A DNA stretch of 7,126 nt from an uncultured Centipeda sp. (GTDB taxonomy: Bacteria; Bacillota; Negativicutes; Selenomonadales; Selenomonadaceae). Shown here piece by piece: positions 1 to 6,364 of this stretch. Numbering within the stretch: position 1 is the first letter of the stretch; every line of letters begins with the position of its first letter. The stretch spans positions 1 to 7,126 of the forward strand of contig CALALM010000402.1 in the NCBI GenBank assembly GCA_937925565.1, read 5' to 3'. The translations under genes and the position numbers were made by a program. A model generated the notes under the pieces. The model worked only from the letters and a program-made list of their open reading frames with translations, was not told where the DNA came from and ran no database searches.

Positions 1-522
1 ATTGACCTCCGAGATCTGACCGATGTCTGCGGGATCGATCTTACCGAGGAACGCAATCACCTTTGCAACCTGCACGTTGTCATTGTCGTCCCCGATGTAG
101 AGATCACGCAGCTTCACCCCCGTGATGATGGGAATGTCGGCACCCTTGAGCGAACGGTAGCTCGCGATGACCTTCCCTTGTCTGTCAAAATCCAGATAGC
201 CGTAGTCGCAGGCAACTGTCGCCACAGGAATTCGTTCAACGATCTCCATCTCAATCTTGTTCGGCAGCTGCCGCCGCACGACGGCGGACTCGATGCGCAG
301 ATCGTGGAGTAGATTTGTCGTCATGGCGTCCGTCTTTAGCTCAAAGAGACGCTGACCGTACTGAATGCGCGCAATCTCACAGAGTTCCGCCTCATTCAGA
401 TGAACGTTGCCGCGCACGACAAGCTGCTGAAAGGTGAAGAGCGGTGAATAGATGAGTGCAGCGATGGCGGCAGCAATACACAGGAGGTAAAATGCCCCCT
501 TGAGTACGCGGCGTGAGCTCAT
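1..522 (-). CDS. ftsQ: Cell division protein FtsQ/DivIB, 3' end cut by window edge
   Basis: This encodes a bitopic membrane protein of the divisome that links with FtsL and FtsB (DivIC) and helps control septal peptidoglycan synthesis. Reading back from the ATG at 522 gives 174 codons open to the window edge. A short basic cytoplasmic tail (MSSRRVLKG) is followed by one hydrophobic segment at about residues 10-28. A POTRA domain follows at about 29-100, recognisable from VVRGNVHLNEAEL (35-47), the G-Q-R-L-F-E turn (56-61), IESAVVRRQLPNKIEMEI (77-94) and ERIPVA (96-101). The start of the beta domain comes next (YGYLDFDRQGKVI and onwards). The C-terminus lies outside the window. The ATG overlaps the stop codon of the MurC-Ddl gene by four bases (ATGA), so translation is probably coupled; a GGGGT lies 8 bases upstream as a modest ribosome binding site. 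Overall sequence identity is low in this family, but the topology, the POTRA pattern and the place at the end of a mur cluster make the call firm. Confidence 0.9.
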   Translation of the reverse strand, partial: MSSRRVLKGAFYLLCIAAAIAALIYSPLFTFQQLVVRGNVHLNEAELCEIARIQYGQRLFELKTDAMTTNLLHDLRIESAVVRRQLPNKIEMEIVERIPVATVACDYGYLDFDRQGKVIASYRSLKGADIPIITGVKLRDLYIGDDNDNVQVAKVIAFLGKIDPADIGQISEVN

Positions 523-2849
523 CGGGTGTACCCCGCCATCGCAAGAATCCTCTCGCAGAGTTCGGGAAACTCGAGCCCCATAGCGCGCCCGGCATCGGGT
601 ACCAGCGAGATCTTCGTCATTCCCGGCACAGAATTGACCTCGATGGCATACGCTTCGCCCGTCTTGCTCAACATGAGATCGACGCGCGCCATACCGCTGC
701 AGCCACATGCCCTGAATGCGCGAACCGCGATATCCTGTATCGTCGCCGTGCGCTCCTCGGAAAGATCTGCAGGCACGATATGCCGTGAGGCACCCGGCGT
801 GTACTTGCTCTCGTAGTCATAGCGCCCCGAGGTGGTCGTGATCTCAATGATGGGAAATGCCTCTGCCGCTGTGGACGTTCCCCATACGACAACGGTAAGC
901 TCCCGTCCGTCGATGAATTCCTCCACGAGTACCTCATCACCATAGGAGAACGCCTTGTCAATTGCGGGTGCAAGTTCCTCTGCACACGTCACAATGTAGA
1001 CGCCGATGCTTGAGCCCTGCTCCGGTGCCTTGACGACAAGAGGAAGTCCGAACTCTGTCCGCAGGCGCTCTTCGATATGCGCATCCCGCTCTTCCGCATG
1101 AATGCAGAGGAAGCGCGGTGTCGCAATGCCCTCCGCACGAAAGATCCGCTTTGTCGTCAGCTTGTCCATCGTGAGCGCAGCGGCACGGACGCCAGAGCCG
1201 GTATAGGGGATTCCAAGCATATCCAGCGTCCCCTGCAGGATCCCGTCCTCGCCGTATTTCCCATGCAGTGCATTGAATACGATCCCGGGGTGAATTTTTT
1301 GAATCTCCTCAGCAAAGGTCTTGGGTTCGAGCTCCATGCCAATGACGGGGTAGTTCTTCGCACGCAGCGCCTCGAGAATCGCAGCGCCCGAGCGACGTGA
1401 GACTTCCGCCTCATTGGAGGGACCGCCCATGACGACGACAACGGACTGTTCCCCCGTTCCTGCCGTTCCTGCTTTCAGCTGCGCGACCAGTGCCTCCCCG
1501 ACCTCGAGGATGTTGCCCGCACCCATCGTGATGACGAGATCGCCCGCACGTACATGCTGTACAAGATAGCGCTCGAGATCGGCGCGCTCCGGCAGGTAGA
1601 CGGCGTCCTGTCCCGTCTGCTTTGCGACTTCCTCCATCAGGGTCTCGCCGCTGATGCCCGGGATCGGCGCCTCACCTGCCGCATAGACATCCGTGAGGAG
1701 GAGGAGATCCGCAGCGGCAAAACACGTTCCGAACTCCGCGCGCAGGAGCTGTGTGCGCGAATAGCGATGCGGCTGGAACACGCATACGAGCCGACCGGGA
1801 TTCGTCTGTCGCGCCGCCGTAAGGGTCACCGCAATCTCCGTCGGATGGTGGGCGTAGTCGTCCACTACCCAGACACCGCGCTCCTTTCCCTTGGTCTGGA
1901 AACGGCGCTTTGCTCCATGAAAACCGGCAAGCGCATCCTGAATCTGCGCGAACGCGACATCGGCAAGCCGCGCGACGGCAATACAGGCGAGTGCGTTGAG
2001 CACGTTGTGCCGTCCGGGGATGTTGAGGGAGATGCGTCCCATCTCCACACCGCGCTCAAAAACGGTGAAGGAGATAATGGAACCGTGCGTCTCAATGTCT
2101 GCCGCACGATAGTCCGCCTCCGTGTCGATGGCATAGGAGATAACCTTCCGTTTCGTCTTGCGTGCAATCTGCCGCAGGATCTCATTTTCAAAGCAGAGGA
2201 TCGCGGTCCCGTCCTCGTCCACCTGATCGACAAACGTATGGAACGCTGCGATGATCTTCTCCATCGTTCCGTAGTGATCCATGTGGTCGTCCTCGACGTT
2301 CGTCACAACGGCGATGTGGGGGCGCAGCTTGAGAAAGGAACCGTCGCTCTCATCCGCCTCGGAAACAAGATAGCGCCCCGTACCGAGCTTCGCATTCGTT
2401 CCGAGGTCGGGCACCTCGCCGCCGACAATGATGGTCGGCGATACACCCACGCGGTCAAGGGTCACACCGATCATGGAGGTGGTCGTCGTCTTGCCGTGTG
2501 AACCCGCGACAGCAATTCCGTCATACTCATTGACGAGGGCGGCGTTGATGTCCGAGCGGTGCAGCTTCGGGATGCGCAGATCCCACGCCGCAATCACCTC
2601 GGGGTTGTCGTAGGGAATCGCCGAGGAAACGACGATGGCATCCGCGCCGCGCACATTCTCCGCGCGCTGTCCGTCCGTCCATACACGCGCACCGAGGCGC
2701 ATGAGCTCCTCGATGATGGGAGATGAGCCCTGATCGGAGCCGGACACCTTGTAGCCGAGCAGGAGGAGAATCTTCGCGAGCGGACTCATTCCGGCACCGC
2801 CGATGCCGACAAAATGTATGTTATGAATCCCCTTCAAATCCTTGAGCAT
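519..2849 (-). CDS. murC-ddl: Bifunctional UDP-N-acetylmuramate--L-alanine ligase / D-alanine--D-alanine ligase (MurC-Ddl fusion)
   Basis: One uninterrupted frame of 776 codons encodes two complete cytoplasmic ligases. The MurC part (about 1-457) adds L-Ala to UDP-MurNAc using ATP. It shows GIGGAGMS (15-22), the ATP loop GSHGKTTTT (116-124), EADESDGSF (164-172), DHMDHYGT (188-195), GRHNVLNAL (279-287), DDYAHHPTEI (330-339) and FQPHRYSRT (358-366). After a linker of about ten residues rich in Ala, Gly and Thr comes a Ddl part (about 468-776), an ATP-grasp enzyme making D-Ala-D-Ala. It shows GGPSNEAEVS (475-484), HGKYGEDG (529-536), MDKLTTK (561-567), K607 and GSS (612-614), YDYESKY (677-683), and the metal ligands D724, E737 and N739. 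Both halves are of normal length with all key motifs. I chose the ATG at 2849 over the in-frame GTG at 2858 because AGAAGG ends 9 bases before the ATG but abuts the GTG, and MLKDLKGIHNIHFVGIGG is a typical MurC beginning. Such fusions are known as MurC/Ddl in Chlamydiae. Confidence 0.95.
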   Translation of the reverse strand: MLKDLKGIHNIHFVGIGGAGMSPLAKILLLLGYKVSGSDQGSSPIIEELMRLGARVWTDGQRAENVRGADAIVVSSAIPYDNPEVIAAWDLRIPKLHRSDINAALVNEYDGIAVAGSHGKTTTTSMIGVTLDRVGVSPTIIVGGEVPDLGTNAKLGTGRYLVSEADESDGSFLKLRPHIAVVTNVEDDHMDHYGTMEKIIAAFHTFVDQVDEDGTAILCFENEILRQIARKTKRKVISYAIDTEADYRAADIETHGSIISFTVFERGVEMGRISLNIPGRHNVLNALACIAVARLADVAFAQIQDALAGFHGAKRRFQTKGKERGVWVVDDYAHHPTEIAVTLTAARQTNPGRLVCVFQPHRYSRTQLLRAEFGTCFAAADLLLLTDVYAAGEAPIPGISGETLMEEVAKQTGQDAVYLPERADLERYLVQHVRAGDLVITMGAGNILEVGEALVAQLKAGTAGTGEQSVVVVMGGPSNEAEVSRRSGAAILEALRAKNYPVIGMELEPKTFAEEIQKIHPGIVFNALHGKYGEDGILQGTLDMLGIPYTGSGVRAAALTMDKLTTKRIFRAEGIATPRFLCIHAEERDAHIEERLRTEFGLPLVVKAPEQGSSIGVYIVTCAEELAPAIDKAFSYGDEVLVEEFIDGRELTVVVWGTSTAAEAFPIIEITTTSGRYDYESKYTPGASRHIVPADLSEERTATIQDIAVRAFRACGCSGMARVDLMLSKTGEAYAIEVNSVPGMTKISLVPDAGRAMGLEFPELCERILAMAGYTR
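1455..1472 (-). repeat. 9-bp perfect tandem duplication encoding the MurC-Ddl linker
   Basis: On the coding strand GCAGGAACG occurs twice in direct succession. It is followed by a degenerate third unit GGGGAACAG at 1446-1454. The unit is in frame, so each copy encodes Ala-Gly-Thr, giving the linker AGTAGTGEQ between the last MurC helix and the first Ddl strand. Because the unit is a multiple of three, slippage would change linker length without breaking the frame. Confidence 0.85.
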
Positions 2850-2854
2850 CGCCT

Positions 2855-3970
2855 TCACCCTTCTCTGTTACAAATCCGCAGCGCAAGCGCTGCTATTTCC
2901 TCTGCCGCCTCCGGTTTTCCGAGACGCTTCATCGCTTCCGCCATAGACACACGGCGCACGTCGTCCGTGAGCAGTCCATAAAGCGCGTGTTCAAGGACTG
3001 CACCGCTGAGGTCACGGTTCAGGATCACTTCTGCCGCTCCCGCAGCTTCCACCGCGCGCGCATTTTTCTCCTGATGGTTCTCCGCCGCATACGGATATGG
3101 GATGAGGATCGCAGGCACCCCCCGTGCCGCGAGCTCCGCCAGCCCTGTCGCACCCGCGCGAAAAACGGCAACATCCGCCATTGCCATCGCCTCGGGCATA
3201 TTGTAGAGATACGGCAGAACACGCAGGTTCGGATGCTCCTCGAGCCGCACACCCGCGTTGCGAATGCGTGCAAGCGTATCCCCGTGCTCGTCCGCCCCCG
3301 TCACATGGAGGTACTGCACATCTCTTTGCGCTGCCGCGTGCGCGATGACATCGACCATCGCGCGGTTGATCGAGCGCGCCCCACGGCTGCCGCCCGAGAC
3401 GAGCACCGTTTTCTTCGCAGAGTCAAAGCCAAACGCCCTTGCCCCCTCCTCACGCGTCGCCGTCAGCACCTCGGGACGAATCGGATTGCCCGTCACATAG
3501 GTCTTTTCCCTCGGAAAAACGCGCTGTGCATCCTCCATGCCCACGGCGATCGCCGTGGCAAACTTCGCGAGGATGCGGTTCGTCACGCCCGCAAAGACGT
3601 TCTGCTCCTGCACTAGCGTCGGCACACCTGCGAGGCTCGCCGCAAGGAGGATGGGGCCCGCAACATAGCCGCCCGTCCCAATTGCAACATCGGGCTGAAA
3701 GCCGTGCACAATGCCGCGCGCACGCGCCACGGCACGCAGGGCACGCCATGCGCGTTCGATGTTTTCGAGCGAGATTTTTCGCTCAAAGCCTGCGAGATCC
3801 ATTGCGATGAAGTCGATGCCCTCGCGCGGTACAATGTCCGCCTCGAGTCCGTTCCGCCCTCCAACATAGAGAATGCGCACAGCCGGATCGCGCCGCTGAA
3901 TCGCACGGATGATCGTGAGCGCGGGATAGATGTGTCCGCCCGTCCCGCCGCCGGATACGATGATGTTCAT
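2855..3970 (-). CDS. murG: MurG, undecaprenyl-PP-MurNAc-pentapeptide-UDP-GlcNAc GlcNAc transferase
   Basis: This is a peripheral membrane GT-B glycosyltransferase that transfers GlcNAc from UDP-GlcNAc to lipid I, making lipid II on the inner face of the cytoplasmic membrane. The product has 371 residues, within the usual 350-375. The N-terminal glycine loop SGGGTGGH is at 6-13 with the conserved His13. It is followed by GTGGYVAGP (98-106), QEQNVFAGVTNR (121-132) and GNPIRPEV (161-168). The second glycine loop GGSRGARS is at 193-200, and the UDP-GlcNAc binding region is RAGATGLAEL (271-280), GVPAILIPYPYAAENHQ (284-300) and the following KNA. The ATG start overlaps the murD stop as ATGA. No strong ribosome binding site sits at normal spacing (AAGAGGA is about 13 bases away), so translation is probably coupled to murD. 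Many dcw clusters have ftsW between murD and murG; here there is no room for it. Confidence 0.98.
   Translation of the reverse strand: MNIIVSGGGTGGHIYPALTIIRAIQRRDPAVRILYVGGRNGLEADIVPREGIDFIAMDLAGFERKISLENIERAWRALRAVARARGIVHGFQPDVAIGTGGYVAGPILLAASLAGVPTLVQEQNVFAGVTNRILAKFATAIAVGMEDAQRVFPREKTYVTGNPIRPEVLTATREEGARAFGFDSAKKTVLVSGGSRGARSINRAMVDVIAHAAAQRDVQYLHVTGADEHGDTLARIRNAGVRLEEHPNLRVLPYLYNMPEAMAMADVAVFRAGATGLAELAARGVPAILIPYPYAAENHQEKNARAVEAAGAAEVILNRDLSGAVLEHALYGLLTDDVRRVSMAEAMKRLGKPEAAEEIAALALRICNREG
2859..2865 (-). promoter_or_regulatory. Ribosome binding site of murC-ddl, decides the start
   Basis: The coding strand reads GAGAAGG, then nine bases, then the ATG at 2849. The same motif directly abuts the alternative GTG at 2858, leaving no spacing. 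The ATG is therefore the better start. The site lies inside the last codons of murG, whose TGA stop occupies 2855-2857. Confidence 0.65.
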
Positions 3971-5349
3971 AGCTCGTTCACGATCCTCTTGAAGTCACGC
4001 CCGCGTTCCTCATAGCCGCCGTACATATCAAAGCTCGCGCAGGCGGGCGAAAGCAGAACCGTCTGCGGAGGCGCGGCAAGCTCATGCGCGATCCGTACCG
4101 CCTCCTCCATGTGGTAGCTCGCACGGTGGATATGCTCTGCCGAAACGCCGGCGTCCTGCGCTGCCACCGCAAAACGCTCCGCCGCATCGCCGACGAGGAT
4201 CAGTTCATCGACACGTGCATGCACGAGTGCCATAAACTCCGTGAGATCGGTCAGCTTATCATCGCCACCCGCAATCAGGATGATATGCCCGTCGAATGCC
4301 TCGAGTGCCTTGATCGCCGAATCCGTATTCGTTGCCTTGGAGTCGTTGTAGTAGCTGACGCCGTCCAGTGTACGCACGAACTCGATGCGATGCTCCACGC
4401 CCTTGAACGCGCGCAGGACCGGACGCATCTCAGCGGACGTCACGCCTGCAAGAAACGCCATCGCCGCCGCTGCAAGTGCATTCTCGATATTGTGCCCGCC
4501 CGGGATGCCAAGCTCATTCACTGCGATGAGCACATGTTCCTCATCGTTCCATCGTATGACAATCATACCGTCCGCACGCACGGTCGCCCCCTCTGCAAGT
4601 TCCTCGCGGCGGCTGAAGAAGCAGACACGCCCCTTTGCACGCTCCACCATACCGCGCGTATGCGGATCGTCATAGTTCAGCACGAGGAAGTCCTCTGCCG
4701 TCTGCGCGGCAAAGAGTTTCTCCTTCATCGCCTGATAGACCGCCATCGAGCCGTGACGGACGATATGATCCGGGGTCACGTTCAACTCCGCGACGATTGC
4801 CGCGTGAAAATGCGTGGTCGCCTCCATCTGGTAGCTCGAGATCTCCGCCGCGATCGCGCCGTCCGCAGGGATCTCCTGCACCACGTCGATGAGCGGCACA
4901 CCGATGTTGCCGCCGACGCCGACCGATGGAAAATGCGCGCGTAAAAGCTCCCCGAGGAGCGTCGTGGTTGTCGTCTTCCCGTTCGTCCCCGTGATGGCAT
5001 AGATGGGCGCACGCGTAATCTCACCCGCCAGTTCCACCTCTGTCGTCACGCGGATGCCGCGCGCCCGCGCAGCGCGAACGAGCGGGATGCGTTCAGGTAC
5101 GGCGGGGGACAGAACGATAAGATCGGTTCCCTCAAGCAGTTCTTCCCTTTGTGCACCAAAGACGCAGGATATTCCCTGCGCCCGTAAATCCTCAATGTGC
5201 TGCTGTGTCAGCGGATCCTTTTCCGCGTCCGCCTCTTCCTTTGCATCCGAGAGCGTCACACGCGCGCCCGCCGCCGCAAGGTATTTCGCCGCCGCGAAGC
5301 CGCTGATGCCCGCCCCGATGACGAGCGCAGACTGATTGTGATAGGACAA
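3967..5349 (-). CDS. murD: MurD, UDP-N-acetylmuramoyl-L-alanine--D-glutamate ligase
   Basis: This cytoplasmic ATP-dependent ligase adds D-Glu to UDP-MurNAc-L-Ala. The product has 460 residues, normal for the family. The N-terminal Rossmann-like domain begins VIGAGISGFAAAKYL (10-24) and carries SPAVP (81-85). The central ATPase domain has GTNGKTTTT (121-129), GGNIGVPL (146-153), SSYQME (171-176) and NVTPDHIVRHGSMAVY (190-205). The C-terminal domain has GVEHRIEFV (317-325), YYNDSKATNTDSAIKAL (333-349), AGGDDK (360-365) and LLSPACASFDMYGGYEERG (432-450). The start is TTG at 5349: an in-frame TAA lies seven codons upstream, there is no ATG or GTG between them, and a later start would cut into the glycine motif. 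AAGGGGGA precedes the TTG by 9-10 bases. An oddity is that the usual DHxDRH reads DHIVRH, with Val197 replacing the common Asp. The gene follows mraY by 31 bases and overlaps murG by four. Confidence 0.97.
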   Translation of the reverse strand: MSYHNQSALVIGAGISGFAAAKYLAAAGARVTLSDAKEEADAEKDPLTQQHIEDLRAQGISCVFGAQREELLEGTDLIVLSPAVPERIPLVRAARARGIRVTTEVELAGEITRAPIYAITGTNGKTTTTTLLGELLRAHFPSVGVGGNIGVPLIDVVQEIPADGAIAAEISSYQMEATTHFHAAIVAELNVTPDHIVRHGSMAVYQAMKEKLFAAQTAEDFLVLNYDDPHTRGMVERAKGRVCFFSRREELAEGATVRADGMIVIRWNDEEHVLIAVNELGIPGGHNIENALAAAAMAFLAGVTSAEMRPVLRAFKGVEHRIEFVRTLDGVSYYNDSKATNTDSAIKALEAFDGHIILIAGGDDKLTDLTEFMALVHARVDELILVGDAAERFAVAAQDAGVSAEHIHRASYHMEEAVRIAHELAAPPQTVLLSPACASFDMYGGYEERGRDFKRIVNEL

Positions 5350-5358
5350 TTCCCTGTG

Positions 5359-5366
5359 TCCCCCTT
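5359..5366 (-). promoter_or_regulatory. Ribosome binding site of murD (TTG start)
   Basis: AAGGGGGA on the coding strand ends 9 bases before the TTG at 5349. The purine run is strong and supports this rare start codon. It lies in the 31-base gap after the mraY stop, the only real intergenic space in the window. I see no hairpin plus T-run in that gap, so no terminator separates mraY from murD. Confidence 0.6.
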
Positions 5367-5380
5367 ATCGGTAAAAGTAT

Positions 5381-6364
5381 TTATGACATAAGTACGACAA
5401 ATCCAGCGAGAAGCGCCCCCGCTGCGCCGACCGCCCAGAACGTATAGACCACACGCGTCTCGCTCCATCCGCCAAGCTCGAAGTGATGATGAATCGGGCT
5501 CATGCGAAAGATGCGCTTGCCGCATGTCTGGAATGAGATGACCTGCAGTATCACGGACAGTGCCTCGCAGACAAAGACGAAGCCGACGATGGGCAGCAGC
5601 GCCTCCGTGTGTGAGAGGATCGCAATGCCCGCGAGCGCTCCGCCAAGCGCAAGCGAGCCCGTATCGCCCATAAAAATGCGTGCCGGATGATGATTATACC
5701 ACAAAAAGCCTATACATGCACCAATTATTGCCGCAGAGAACACCATCAACTCATTGTCCGTACCGTACATGAGCGCCGCATAGAAGAGCGCTGCCACGGC
5801 GACCGTGCCGGAGGCAAGACCATCGAGCCCATCCGTCAGATTGACAGCATTCGACGTGCCCACGAGGACGAATACGACAAGCAGATAGTAGAGCGCGCCG
5901 ATGTCCCACGTTTCTCCGAGAATCGGTACCCATACGCTCGTATCGTGTCCCAAGAGAACGCGCCCGATCAGTATGGTGACGAGGGAGATGCCGAGCTGCC
6001 CGAGGAGTTTCTGATAGGCGCGCAGACCGAGATTGCGCTTCTTGACCACCTTGATATAGTCATCTGCAAAGCCGAGCAGAAAATGGCCGAGGAAGATGAA
6101 GAGTGCGAGCAGTGTCGTTACCGTGAGCGGTGCAAAGAGGAGTGTCGCTGCGGTCACGGCAAGCACGATCATCACACCGCCCATCGTGGGCGTCCCACTC
6201 TTCTGCCGATGACTCGCCGGTCCCTCCTCACGGATGCTCTGTCCGTATTTCAGTCGGTGCAGGAACGGGAGGAAGTAGACGCCGCTGAAAAGCACGATAG
6301 CAAGTGAAGTCACAACACTTAAAAGAATACTCAGCTGCGGCGAGAGATCCGAGATATGTCCCAT
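5381..6364 (-). CDS. mraY: MraY, phospho-N-acetylmuramoyl-pentapeptide transferase
   Basis: This polytopic membrane enzyme transfers phospho-MurNAc-pentapeptide from the UDP carrier to undecaprenyl phosphate, giving lipid I and UMP. The product has 327 residues, close to the Gram-positive type length (about 320-325) and shorter than the 360 of E. coli. About ten hydrophobic segments are visible, the first at about 10-34 and the last at about 305-326. Family motifs are SGTPTMGG (56-63), the aspartate pair in FADDYIKV (99-106), NAVNLTDGLDGLA (172-184), FMGDTGSLALGG (231-242) with the catalytic-region Asp234, and the cytoplasmic MSPIHHHFELGG (288-299). The ATG shares its A with the murF TGA stop (TGATG), indicating coupled translation. 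A GGGG five bases upstream and GAGGAA further up could serve as ribosome binding sites. Confidence 0.98.
   Translation of the reverse strand: MGHISDLSPQLSILLSVVTSLAIVLFSGVYFLPFLHRLKYGQSIREEGPASHRQKSGTPTMGGVMIVLAVTAATLLFAPLTVTTLLALFIFLGHFLLGFADDYIKVVKKRNLGLRAYQKLLGQLGISLVTILIGRVLLGHDTSVWVPILGETWDIGALYYLLVVFVLVGTSNAVNLTDGLDGLASGTVAVAALFYAALMYGTDNELMVFSAAIIGACIGFLWYNHHPARIFMGDTGSLALGGALAGIAILSHTEALLPIVGFVFVCEALSVILQVISFQTCGKRIFRMSPIHHHFELGGWSETRVVYTFWAVGAAGALLAGFVVLMS

Noticed and set aside
1451..1455. Homopolymer of five C (+ strand) at the fusion junction as a possible sequencing frameshift
   Set aside because: Both domains are in the same frame as read, and no plausible separate Ddl start exists nearby in frame, so an indel is not needed to explain the data and would break rather than restore two genes.
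1554..2501. A 315-codon open frame on the + strand, antisense to the MurC half
   Set aside because: It is a shadow of a GC-rich coding strand: the protein is Arg/His-rich with no recognisable domain, and it lies wholly inside a gene with full MurC motifs.
2987..3616. A 209-codon + strand frame antisense to murG
   Set aside because: It is explained by third-position GC bias in murG, and the translation resembles no protein family I know.
4084..4944. A 286-codon + strand frame antisense to murD
   Set aside because: Its composition is an antisense artefact (many Arg, His and Cys), it has no recognisable motif, and it sits fully inside murD.
5350..5380. Possible terminator or attenuator between mraY and murD
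   Set aside because: There is no stable inverted repeat followed by a T run; the sequence is mostly the murD ribosome binding region.
5687..6307. A 206-codon + strand frame antisense to mraY, rich in Glu, Asp and Arg
   Set aside because: The charged composition is the expected reverse complement of hydrophobic membrane-segment codons, and mraY on the other strand is unmistakable.
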